Positions 8,111 to 16,121 of a stretch of 64,000 nt of DNA are shown here, in pieces. Origin of the DNA: CALINB01 sp938045325 (lineage in GTDB: Bacteria; Pseudomonadota; Alphaproteobacteria; Rhodospirillales; CALINB01); NCBI GenBank assembly GCA_038114465.1, contig JAYNQW010000001.1, forward strand, positions 62,001-126,000, written 5' to 3'. Each line of letters opens with the position of its first letter. Positions within the stretch are counted from its first letter, which is position 1. The notes beneath the pieces were generated by a model, which saw only the letters and a program-made list of their open reading frames with translations, did no database searches and had not been told where the DNA came from. The translations under genes were made by a program, and so were the position numbers.

Positions 8111-9235
8111 TTAGAGTCCCGGTCCCTTGGCCGTAATTGGCCACAGGGCTTCGACGATATCGCCGCGCAGCACGACATAATATTCGTGCAAGTTACAGGT
8201 CGGGTCGATATGGCCGGGAATCAACTTGATCTTATCGCCGATGATTAAATTCGGCGCACTCTCGCTTAATTTTAACACGCCATGCTCATCGGATGCCTTC
8301 ACGAATTCGGCACCGGGCATGTCATAAACAACGGGCGGCCCCGAATCGGAACTCTGTGCCTTATGACCGACGTCGATCAACGCCTGTCCCGGAATCGATG
8401 TACTCATCACAGTCGCATAAATAAACAAGGCATGCTCGAACTCGGCAAAAGGCTTGCCGTTATCACCGATATTCTTCGCATAATCCGCATCCATAAAAAC
8501 ATAAGAGCCGGCTTGAATTTCCGTATACAAATCACTCGCGGCTTCATGACGATAGGTGCCGGTGCCGCCACCGGTAATCATGTCGCACGCCAAACCATGC
8601 TGCATGAGAAGATCCCTGGTTTGCCGGGTCGCCGCTACAGCACCGTCGATCGCCGCTTTGCGCTCTTCAGGCTTGCGTTTATGCTGCGCCGATCCGTGAT
8701 AGGCCTGCAGGCCGGCAAATCTTAATCCGTCCATGGAATCAACGGCTTGTGCGAGCTCTAAGGCCGCGCGGCCCGGTTCGACGCCGGCTCGGTTCGCGCC
8801 CACATTGATCTCAACCAGCACCGGTAACATGATGCCGAATTTATGCGCCGCTTCGTTCAGCACCGGCACGTTCAGCGGGTTATCGACACACACCGCAACA
8901 CTGGCCCGGGTCGCCAAATCGGCTAACCGTTCGATCTTCCGCGGATCGACGATCTCGTTCGTCACCAGCACGTTATCGATACCGCCCTCAACCATGGCTT
9001 CGGCCTCGCTGACCTTTTGACAGCACACGCCAACGGCACCTTGTGCTATTTGCAACTTCGCCAGTGCCGGACATTTATGCATCTTAGCGTGCGCCCGGTG
9101 CACGACACCGGTTCCGTCAAGCGCGTCCGCCAGCGTTTTTAGGTTTCGCTCGACCGTATCTAAGTCGACAATCAAGGCCGGTGTTTCGATTTCCTCGATG
9201 CTCATGCCAACCTGGGCAGGGTGACGGTGCGTCAT
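8111..9235 (-). CDS. D-threonine aldolase / D-serine dehydratase-like PLP enzyme (DSD1 family)
   Basis: A fold-type III (alanine-racemase-like) PLP enzyme of 374 residues. RAHAKMHKC near residue 48 contains the expected Schiff-base lysine (K51). Near the C-terminus PGHIDPTCN gives H342 and D344. From memory, D-threonine aldolases use a His-x-Asp metal pair, whereas D-serine dehydratases use His-x-Cys, so aldolase-type chemistry (D-3-hydroxy amino acid to glycine plus aldehyde) is favoured. A second possible start lies ten codons downstream (MSIEEIETP). It lies 15 nt downstream of the second sulfatase on the same strand and is probably cotranscribed. Confidence 0.8.
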   Translation of the reverse strand: MTHRHPAQVGMSIEEIETPALIVDLDTVERNLKTLADALDGTGVVHRAHAKMHKCPALAKLQIAQGAVGVCCQKVSEAEAMVEGGIDNVLVTNEIVDPRKIERLADLATRASVAVCVDNPLNVPVLNEAAHKFGIMLPVLVEINVGANRAGVEPGRAALELAQAVDSMDGLRFAGLQAYHGSAQHKRKPEERKAAIDGAVAATRQTRDLLMQHGLACDMITGGGTGTYRHEAASDLYTEIQAGSYVFMDADYAKNIGDNGKPFAEFEHALFIYATVMSTSIPGQALIDVGHKAQSSDSGPPVVYDMPGAEFVKASDEHGVLKLSESAPNLIIGDKIKLIPGHIDPTCNLHEYYVVLRGDIVEALWPITAKGPGL

Positions 9236-9250
9236 GGCAGCGTTTTCCGT

Positions 9251-10597
9251 TTATTTCGGTGGTTCATAGGGATCCGGTGCACCCGGCGGGATCGGTGGGT
9301 GTTCTTTTAGACTTTCGCGAAAATCGTGAATCATTTTCATAACGATATTGCGAACCCAATTCGCTTTCATCATCACGTTGGTCTGTTCTTTCGGATCCCA
9401 AATGAGATTGAATAGATACGGCGCTTCGAGTTTATAGGGACCTTCGTAAACTTCCGGCTCCCAAATAAAGTGCATTTTCCAATGCTTCCATTTCACCGCG
9501 CGCATTTCGTTTTTGATATAAAACAAAAATCCTTCGCGGTTCGACTTGTCTTGTTTGCCGAGAAAGAAATCAAGTTGATCGACACCATCGACGGGTCGAT
9601 CGTTCGGCACCTCACACCCGGCTAGTTTCAGCAAAGAAACATACATGTCGACGATATGCACGATTTCATCGGTCACGATGTTGTCGGCAATATGGCCGGG
9701 CCAACACATCATGAAGGGAACACGCAGGCTTCCTTCCATCGCCGTGTGATACGAGCCGCGCCAATAGCCAGCTGTCCCCCGCCAGGGTTCGCGAAATTCG
9801 GGACCGTTATCGGAACCAAAAATCAATAACGTATCTTCGGCAATTCCCATGTCATCGATTGCATCGACGATTAAACCGACGTTGTGGTCCATTTCGGCCA
9901 AGCTGTCCGCCATTTCGCCGTGGCCGGTTTTGCCGATGTGATCGGGATGCGCGAGGGAAGGAAAATGCAACTGCGTGATCGGCAGATAACAAAAAAACGG
10001 CCGGCCGGCTTCATGGTTTTCTTTCATGAACGCAATGCCTTTTTCGGCACATTCCCGGTCAATGGTCCGCCGTGTCTCTTCATTTAAGATTTTGACTTTC
10101 TCGGCGGGATTACCGGCTTTGCCTTCCCAAATGTAAGGCGTATCGACATCAGCCTCTTCAAAATAAGGCGATGTTGTAAACATCGCTTCGTTCATCGTGC
10201 GGGGAATACCATACCAATCGGCGAAGCCGCGATCGTGCGGTAAGCGCCCCGGAATATCGCCCAAATGCCATTTGCCGTAATGCGCGCACACATAACCGGC
10301 TTCGCTCAGCAGTTCCGGCAACAACCGTTCCCACTGTGTTAACCCTTGCGGTAAGCCTGCGGGTACCGACTGAAACGCGCCAGTACGGATCGGATGACGG
10401 CCGGTCATCAAAGCCGAGCGCGTCGGCACGCAATCGCTTTCGACATTGAAATTGTTGAATTTAATGCCCTGGGTTGCCAAGTCATCGATTCGCGGCGTCG
10501 GTGCACCCCGTAACGCACCGCCGCCATAGCAACCAAGCTCACCCCAGCCGAGGTTATCGGCCAAGATTAAAACAATATTCGGTTTATGATTAGGCAT
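9251..10597 (-). CDS. Second sulfatase (arylsulfatase family), cytoplasmic
   Basis: A 448-residue type I sulfatase starting MPNHKPNIVLILADNLGWGE, with metal-binding Asp14, formylglycine motif CVPTR (Cys56) followed by SALMTGRHPIRTG, GKWHLGD around residue 110 and GSDNGPE in the C-terminal metal site. No signal peptide is present. A GAGGAGA ribosome-binding site supports the start. It differs clearly from the sulfatase at 3326-4864 and looks closer to the arylsulfatase A-like group. Its downstream partner is a D-threonine-aldolase-like enzyme. With two sulfatases flanking a carboxylate transporter, the region may process more than one sulfate ester. Confidence 0.88.
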   Translation of the reverse strand: MPNHKPNIVLILADNLGWGELGCYGGGALRGAPTPRIDDLATQGIKFNNFNVESDCVPTRSALMTGRHPIRTGAFQSVPAGLPQGLTQWERLLPELLSEAGYVCAHYGKWHLGDIPGRLPHDRGFADWYGIPRTMNEAMFTTSPYFEEADVDTPYIWEGKAGNPAEKVKILNEETRRTIDRECAEKGIAFMKENHEAGRPFFCYLPITQLHFPSLAHPDHIGKTGHGEMADSLAEMDHNVGLIVDAIDDMGIAEDTLLIFGSDNGPEFREPWRGTAGYWRGSYHTAMEGSLRVPFMMCWPGHIADNIVTDEIVHIVDMYVSLLKLAGCEVPNDRPVDGVDQLDFFLGKQDKSNREGFLFYIKNEMRAVKWKHWKMHFIWEPEVYEGPYKLEAPYLFNLIWDPKEQTNVMMKANWVRNIVMKMIHDFRESLKEHPPIPPGAPDPYEPPK

Positions 10598-10617
10598 GTT
10601 CTCTCCTCATTCGAAGG

Positions 10618-10628
10618 GCACCCGGTGC
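10618..10628. promoter_or_regulatory. Short dyad in the sulfatase/cobA divergent region
   Basis: GCACC-C-GGTGC lies 21 bp upstream of the second sulfatase and 54 bp upstream of cobA. It is short and could be chance; listed because it is in a divergent promoter gap of only 84 bp. Confidence 0.2.
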
Positions 10629-10681
10629 TTCTGCAAACGTAGATACAAACAAATTCAAACTAATTATGCTACAGTCTTTTC

Positions 10682-11467
10682 ATGGATATCGACGACAGTA
10701 TTTCATTGCCGGGGTTCAAGCCTGGCTGGGTTTGGCTCGCCGGTGCCGGTCCCGGCGATCAGGCATTATTGACTTTAGCGGCATGGCACGGCCTCAAACA
10801 GGCCGATGTTATTATTTATGATGCATTGGTCAGCGAGGCGATCGTTCAATTGGCCAAACCGGATGCAACACTCGAATACGCCGGCAAACGCGGCGGGCGG
10901 CCTTCGACGCAACAGCAGGATATCTCAGAAAAGCTGATTCAACACGCCCGCGACGGTAAACGCGTCCTGCGTCTCAAAGGCGGCGATCCGTTTGTCTTCG
11001 GCCGCGGTGGCGAAGAGTGTCTTGCCCTCGTTGATGCCGGTATTCCATTTCGCATCATCCCCGGCATTACCGCTGGTGTCGGTGGGCCGGCCTATGCCGG
11101 TATACCGGTCACCTACCGGGAGACCAACACGGCTGTAACTTTTATCACCGGTCATACGGCAAAAGAAGACATCCCGCACGATGTGAATTGGAAAGCGTTA
11201 TCGCAGGGTTCGCCGGTTCTGATTTTTTATATGGCGGCGCGTAATTTGAAAAACATTACGGCCCAGCTGATCGCGGCCGGGCGGCCGGGACAGGAACCCG
11301 TTACGATCATCAGCCGAGCGACACTGCCCGACCAAAAGGTTTTAGAAACCTGCCTTGAGACATGCGTCGAAGACTTAGCAAACGCAAAATTAAAAACACC
11401 GACGCTGATTGTCGTGGGTCCTGTCGCGGGCCTGCGTGATAAACTCAAATGGTTTGACACATTATAA
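10682..11467 (+). CDS. cobA: Uroporphyrinogen-III C-methyltransferase (SUMT)
   Basis: The 261-residue enzyme uses S-adenosylmethionine to methylate uroporphyrinogen III at C2 and C7, giving precorrin-2 for siroheme or cobalamin. The SAM-pocket motifs are clear: GAGPGDQALLTLAA near residue 21 and RLKGGDPFVFGRGGEE near residue 97, with PGITAGVGGPAYAGIP around residue 128. The length is that of the stand-alone SUMT without a CysG siroheme domain. It diverges from the second sulfatase. The only other corrinoid gene in the window is cobD at 49 kb. A sulfite-reduction role for siroheme would fit, but no sulfite reductase is nearby. Confidence 0.9.
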   Translation: MDIDDSISLPGFKPGWVWLAGAGPGDQALLTLAAWHGLKQADVIIYDALVSEAIVQLAKPDATLEYAGKRGGRPSTQQQDISEKLIQHARDGKRVLRLKGGDPFVFGRGGEECLALVDAGIPFRIIPGITAGVGGPAYAGIPVTYRETNTAVTFITGHTAKEDIPHDVNWKALSQGSPVLIFYMAARNLKNITAQLIAAGRPGQEPVTIISRATLPDQKVLETCLETCVEDLANAKLKTPTLIVVGPVAGLRDKLKWFDTL

Positions 11468-11488
11468 TTGCTTGCTGAGTCCAAAGGC

Positions 11489-14359
11489 ATGTCCGAATCC
11501 GAACAACATAATTCCGATCAAACAAACGAACTGCTGAACGTTATTGCAGCCGTCCTGACGGAACTTCACCCGGATCGAGCGGGACAACGTTCGATCAATA
11601 TGGATAGCCGGCTTGATAAGGACCTCGGCCTCGACAGTCTCGCCCGGGTTGAGTTATTGGCCCGGCTTGAAAAACAATTCAATGTTTCGCTGCCCGATAC
11701 GGTTTTTGCCGACGCCGAAACGCCACAGGATTTATTACGCGTTCTCAATGCGGCCGGCACCGAATCCCCTGTACATTCCAGCATCGCCGCTGCAACGCCG
11801 GGAACTGATACAGACGTTGCAACTTCAGCCGGCACCGTGCCGGAGCATGCGCAAACGTTGATTGAGGTCCTCGAGTGGCATGCTAATACACACCCGGATC
11901 ACCCGCATATCCGGTTTTACAGCGACGAGGACGATGGTGAAATTTTGAGCTACCGCATGCTGGCCGAAGAGGCACAAGCCGTCGCGGCCGGTTTGCTGAA
12001 CCATGATATTCAACCCGGTCAAACCGTCGCCATCATGCTGCCAACCAGCCGGGCGTATTTCACCAGCTTCTTCGGTATTTTGTTTGCCGGCGGCATCCCT
12101 GTTCCGGTTTATCCGCCGGCCCGGATGAACCAGCTGGAAGAACACCTCAAACGCCATATTGCCATCCTCGACAACGCACAAGCAGCCGCCTTGATTACTG
12201 TCCCCGAGGCCATTCGCATCGCCCAGTTCTTGCGCACGCAAGTCGATACCCTCGATCATGTCGTCACGGCCGATGACCTCAAACAATCATCACAACAAAA
12301 TATCGGCGGGGCCATCAAGCCGCTCGTCCATGCCGATGATATCGGCTTCTTGCAATATACGTCCGGCAGCACAGGCGCGCCCAAAGGGGTGACCCTCACC
12401 CACGCCAACCTGCTGGCCAATATCAAGGCTTACGGCCAGGCCATGGAAGTCCAACCGGATGACATTTGTATTAGCTGGCTGCCGCTCTATCACGACATGG
12501 GCTTGATCGGCTCCTGGTTCGGTTGTCTTTACTTCGGTCTACCGTTGATCATCATGTCGCCGCTGGCTTTCCTTGCCCGGCCGCAGCGCTGGCTAAAAGC
12601 CATTCACCGATACCGGGGCACCTTATCGGCGGGTCCGAATTTCGCATACGAAATGTGTGTCAGGCGTATACGCGATTCGGATCTTGAAGGACTTGACCTG
12701 TCTTCATGGCGCGGAGCGCTCAACGGCGCCGAGGCGATCAGCCCGAAAACCCTGGAACGATTTTGTGAAAAGTTTGCCGCCTGCGGTTTTCAACGTAGCG
12801 CAATGATGCCCGTTTATGGATTGGCCGAATCGTCTGTTGCGCTCGCGTTTCCACCGTTGAATCGGGGGCCCGTCATCGATCGCATTCAACGCGAACCGTT
12901 CATGCGCTCAGGCCTGGCGATCCCGGCAGCGGAAAACGAGACCAATGTACGGGAATTCGTTGCCAGCGGCCATCCGATACCGGGCCACCAGGTCCGAATC
13001 GTCGATGACGCCGGTATTGAGCTCGCCGACCGGCATGAAGGCCGGCTGCAATTTAAAGGGCCTTCCGCCACAAGTGGGTATTATCGTAATCCGGAAAAAA
13101 CACGCGAGTTGTTCGATGGCGATTGGCTGGAGTCCGGTGACCGGGCCTATATTGCCGATGCCGATATTTATATCACTGGACGCAATAAAGACGTCATAAT
13201 TAAAGGCGGGCGCAATATCTACCCTGAAGAACTCGAAGATCGAATCGGTAATCTCTCCGAAATCAGTAAGAACGGCGTCGCTGTTTTTGGCACAACAGAT
13301 GCGGCTACGGGCACGGAACAACTCGTTGTTGTTGCCGAGACCCGGCGACAGGATGAAAAAACGCACAATGTGTTGCGAACCGAGATTAATGCTATTGCAA
13401 CCGATCTGATCGGCATGCCGCCCGACGATATCGTGCTTGCCCCACCGCGTAGCGTTCCGAAGACATCGAGCGGAAAGATCCGCCGCTCATCATGCCGTGA
13501 ACTTTACCAGCGCCGAGCCATCGGCAAACCCTTGAGCCGTCCGGCTTGGCAGCTAATCCGCTTAGTTCTTTCAGGCGTTATTCCGACATTGCGCTACGGA
13601 TGGCGATTTATCAGCAAGGTATCCTATGCCGGTTACTTCTGGCTGGTTTTAGGTTTAACGGTCGCACTGACATGGCCAGCGATCGTGCTCGCCCCCTTCA
13701 AGTCTTGGAGCTGGCCGATCATCCAAATCGCAATCAAATTTTTAAGGCGATCGCTTGGCATCGGCTTAACAATTCATAATGCTGAAAATTTACCGGACCG
13801 GGATCAAGCTTGTGTCTTTGTCGCCAATCATTCGAGTTACTTAGACAGCCTTATCTTGATTGAACTATTAAATCGACCGGCGAGCTTTGTCGCTAAGGCT
13901 GAGTTGAAACAGCAGCCGCTTGCCCGACTATTCTTAGACCGGATCGACACTGCTTTTGTCGAACGGTTCGATCAGGAACAGGGGCTTGCTGATGCACGGC
14001 ACATTGTCGAGCAAGCCCGGTCGGGCCGGTCATTTTTATTTTATCCCGAAGGCACCTGCCAACGGATGCCTGGACTGCTATCGTTTCATCTGGGTGCGTT
14101 TGAGACCGCCGCGCAAGCTGGGCTCTCTGTTGTACCCATTACATTATGCGGTACCCGGCATATCTTACGCCCCGACACGTGGTTCCCGCACCCGGGATCC
14201 GTTTCCGTTTATATCGGCGAACCGATCACCCCACCATCAACAAACGAAACGGAGAATAATACATGGGCCCAGGCGGTCCATTTACGCAACGCCGCACGAG
14301 AACACATCTTAAACCGATGCGGCGAACCAGATCTCGGATACGAGCGCATCGTTATTTAA
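11489..14359 (+). CDS. Three-domain fusion: acyl carrier protein, AMP-dependent acyl ligase, PlsC-type acyltransferase
   Basis: This 956-residue protein joins (1) an acyl carrier domain, residues 8-85, with the phosphopantetheine serine in DLGLDSLA (about S50); (2) an adenylate-forming ligase, about 115-670, with the P-loop TSGSTGAPKG (about 291), LPLYHDMGLIG (about 332) and the C-terminal catalytic lysine in SSGKIRR (about 661); (3) two membrane segments near 711-745; and (4) an acyltransferase domain with NHSSYLD (HX4D, about 780) and YPEGT (about 851). It probably activates a fatty acid, loads it on its own carrier and passes it to a glycerophospholipid or related acceptor at the membrane. 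An upstream TTG at 11468 is possible, but the ATG is preferred. Its stop overlaps the convergent small gene. Confidence 0.85.
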   Translation: MSESEQHNSDQTNELLNVIAAVLTELHPDRAGQRSINMDSRLDKDLGLDSLARVELLARLEKQFNVSLPDTVFADAETPQDLLRVLNAAGTESPVHSSIAAATPGTDTDVATSAGTVPEHAQTLIEVLEWHANTHPDHPHIRFYSDEDDGEILSYRMLAEEAQAVAAGLLNHDIQPGQTVAIMLPTSRAYFTSFFGILFAGGIPVPVYPPARMNQLEEHLKRHIAILDNAQAAALITVPEAIRIAQFLRTQVDTLDHVVTADDLKQSSQQNIGGAIKPLVHADDIGFLQYTSGSTGAPKGVTLTHANLLANIKAYGQAMEVQPDDICISWLPLYHDMGLIGSWFGCLYFGLPLIIMSPLAFLARPQRWLKAIHRYRGTLSAGPNFAYEMCVRRIRDSDLEGLDLSSWRGALNGAEAISPKTLERFCEKFAACGFQRSAMMPVYGLAESSVALAFPPLNRGPVIDRIQREPFMRSGLAIPAAENETNVREFVASGHPIPGHQVRIVDDAGIELADRHEGRLQFKGPSATSGYYRNPEKTRELFDGDWLESGDRAYIADADIYITGRNKDVIIKGGRNIYPEELEDRIGNLSEISKNGVAVFGTTDAATGTEQLVVVAETRRQDEKTHNVLRTEINAIATDLIGMPPDDIVLAPPRSVPKTSSGKIRRSSCRELYQRRAIGKPLSRPAWQLIRLVLSGVIPTLRYGWRFISKVSYAGYFWLVLGLTVALTWPAIVLAPFKSWSWPIIQIAIKFLRRSLGIGLTIHNAENLPDRDQACVFVANHSSYLDSLILIELLNRPASFVAKAELKQQPLARLFLDRIDTAFVERFDQEQGLADARHIVEQARSGRSFLFYPEGTCQRMPGLLSFHLGAFETAAQAGLSVVPITLCGTRHILRPDTWFPHPGSVSVYIGEPITPPSTNETENNTWAQAVHLRNAAREHILNRCGEPDLGYERIVI

Positions 14360-14782
14360 TTTTTAAATGGCAAGGAATGGTAATTGGCAGTCGTCGTGTA
14401 ATAATAAGCGATACCCACGATGGCTAGCAAAACCGCACTGACGCCAAGAATCATCATCAGGAAATAATTTGTCGCACTACCCTTCGGTTCCGGCTTCTTA
14501 ACCGCTTTCGGCCGGACGATCTCTTTCTTTTCTTCGACTTTTTTTATTTTTGCTTTGGTTCTCTTTTGACCCCGGATTTCGTTGTACAGAACATGCGTTG
14601 ACGAGTGATTTTCAATGCTGTTGAATTCTTCCTTTAAGACTTTTACGCCTGCAACATGCTTCGAGGAGCGGTATATCCGGCGCGCCTCATGCATGGCATC
14701 ATCTTTACGGTCATGGACCGTAAAGATGATGCCATTTCCCTTCTTTCAGGGTGTGTATTTCGTAAGCGGTCGACTTCGTCAT
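14356..14782 (-). pseudogene. Frameshifted paralogue of the small membrane protein at 15037-15444
   Basis: An ATG at 14782 with an AGGGG ribosome-binding site opens MTKSTAYEIHTLKEGKWH, which matches the N-terminus of the neighbour (MTQKTFELYTLKEGQWQ). The frame then stops within a few codons. One nucleotide further along, the rest of the same protein continues as FTVHDRKDDAMHEARRIYR, again aligning with the neighbour, and runs through a basic linker to a C-terminal membrane segment near the end. The span is 427 nt, one base more than 142 codons. The break falls in the first arm of a perfect 20-bp inverted repeat. Either a genuine frameshift mutation or a sequence error; the downstream 112 codons could still be translated from an internal ATG at 14694. 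Confidence 0.65.
14693..14735. repeat. Perfect 20-bp inverted repeat with 3-nt loop
   Basis: ATGGCATCATCTTTACGGTC (14693-14712) and its exact reverse complement (14716-14735) are separated by ATG. It lies inside a coding sequence at the point where the frame breaks. No T tract follows, so it is not a terminator. Confidence 0.95.
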
Positions 14783-14963
14783 GTTACCCCTAGGTTCTCA
14801 TTCCCTGGTATTCCGGCTTCTTCAACGCGGCCACTGTCCAGTGAATCGATACTATTCATAGCGGAAATATTGCTGATTTTGCAAGAATATCAACATGCTA
14901 TCGCCGATTCGGCGGTCAAACCCGCTGATTCCAACGCAAATTTGAGATCTTTCCATCAGAGTC

Positions 14964-14981
14964 GGCGCGAGATTTCGCGCC
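14964..14981. repeat. Short GC-rich hairpin in the gap 14783-15036
   Basis: GGCGCGA-GATT-TCGCGCC is a perfect 7-bp inverted repeat 56 bp past the stop of the 15037-15444 gene. It lacks a T tract on either strand. It may act as a weak 3' mRNA hairpin for that gene. I see no gene in the rest of this 254-bp gap. Confidence 0.4.
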
Positions 14982-15036
14982 ATTTCATGGCGAGGCCGGA
15001 CCTTTTCACATAAAACGCAACCAGAGGCGCCGATGA

Positions 15037-15444
15037 TTACGACCGGCTCACAAAAAACAAGGCAACGCTAACCAGAGCCAGCAGGATAAAACACACGGCA
15101 ATAATTCTGAGACCTAATTGGTTCGCGGAGCCAGATTTTTTCTCGTTATTTTGCTTAGATTTCCATGCTTTGACGCGCGCATGAGACTGATACTCTTTTC
15201 GGTTTGTTTTTCGCCGCGTCGTGGATTTTTTATCATCACCTTTTAAGCGCTTCATAATTGTTGCAACCTGAGCCTTGTTGGTTGCAGCATCGTATTCTTC
15301 CTGATCAATCCGAACGCCGTCGAGATGGCCTTCATTATGAATACGCCACGCTTCGTTTGTGGCATCTTGTTTTTCGTTAAAAACACTGTCGAGCTGCCAC
15401 TGGCCCTCTTTCAACGTATAAAGTTCAAACGTTTTCTGTGTCAT
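15037..15444 (-). CDS. Small single-pass membrane protein of unknown function
   Basis: A 135-residue protein I do not recognise by name. Residues 1-60 form a compact charged domain (MTQKTFELYTLKEGQW then DATNEAWRIHNEGHLDGVRI), 70-100 are a lysine/arginine-rich linker and about 109-132 are a membrane anchor. The charge pattern suggests a cytoplasmic N-domain tethered by its C-terminus. The adjacent frameshifted gene at 14356-14782 has the same architecture, so the two arose by tandem duplication. The PAS-like gene upstream (15516-15929) is on the same strand, 71 bp away. Confidence 0.75.
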   Translation of the reverse strand: MTQKTFELYTLKEGQWQLDSVFNEKQDATNEAWRIHNEGHLDGVRIDQEEYDAATNKAQVATIMKRLKGDDKKSTTRRKTNRKEYQSHARVKAWKSKQNNEKKSGSANQLGLRIIAVCFILLALVSVALFFVSRS

Positions 15445-15515
15445 AGCTTCTAGTACTACTCTTCCGCCCTCGAAAATGAAGACACCGCAATCGCTGTTTT
15501 AAAACAGTTTCTTTA

Positions 15516-15929
15516 TTATTCTGTCTTAAAACTAACCGCGCCCAACACAATATTGATCTTCTCTGAAGCAGCACTTAGCGGCATAAGAATGCATCGATAA
15601 ATGATTTTTTCTTTCGACGATTTCTCAAATTCACCGCCGACCGTTGCCGGTACTTTTTTATTAATAACAAGTGTTAACGATTGAAGCATCTGGCCGATAA
15701 AAGAGTTCAGTTCAATCGACGATATCGTTTGGCCCGTTACATCGGCACCATTCAATTCTTTTAACTCTGAACCGATACTCGTAATTTTTGACTCGGCGTC
15801 ATCGGACACTTCCACGACAAAAGATAAAGGGGCGACTTCGGCAAAGACGCCCTCAATCGCATCTTTAACCGGTATCGAGCCATCGTCACCACGCGCGCCA
15901 CGCCATGCAATAAGTTTTTGCACAACCAT
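15516..15929 (-). CDS. Small PAS-like domain protein
   Basis: The 137-residue product begins MVVQKLIAWRGARGDDGSIP and then has alternating beta segments (LSFVVEV, KITSIGSEL, YRCILMPL, IVLGAVSF) around a helix-rich middle (TGQTISSIELNSF). This resembles the short PAS_5-type proteins common in Rhodospirillales, which start with a W-R-x-A-R motif and a five-stranded sensor fold. No output domain or signal peptide is seen. Ligand and partner are unknown. It may share a transcript with the two small membrane proteins downstream. Confidence 0.5.
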   Translation of the reverse strand: MVVQKLIAWRGARGDDGSIPVKDAIEGVFAEVAPLSFVVEVSDDAESKITSIGSELKELNGADVTGQTISSIELNSFIGQMLQSLTLVINKKVPATVGGEFEKSSKEKIIYRCILMPLSAASEKINIVLGAVSFKTE

Positions 15930-15993
15930 ACGGCGCTCCGGTCCGGTCCGGTCGCATAATCAGTCAAAACCGTGAACCCTCAATTTTTTAAAG

Positions 15994-16007
15994 ACCACGC
16001 ACGTGGT
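15994..16007. promoter_or_regulatory. Dyad upstream of the PAS-like gene
   Basis: ACCACG-CA-CGTGGT is a 6-bp-arm dyad 65 bp upstream of the gene that starts at 15929. It could be an operator. The rest of the 192-bp gap to pheT (15930-16121) is AT-rich with nothing else recognisable. Confidence 0.25.
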
Positions 16008-16121
16008 AAACCTGCCGAACGCAAAGAATGGTCGTCAATGAATTTATTATATTTTGGCACACAGATCGATCAAAAGATAAGCCGATCGAAAACTATGTGA
16101 ATAAAGGGCTATTCAGACACT

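Noticed and set aside
11468..11488. TTG start for the three-domain fusion
   Set aside because: It begins at the cobA stop with no ribosome-binding site; the ATG at 11489 is more usual, though not proven.
14716..14782. Programmed ribosomal frameshift at the small paralogue
   Set aside because: GGGAAAT occurs but not in the phase needed for -1 slippage, and the break requires +1; a mutation or sequence error explains it better.
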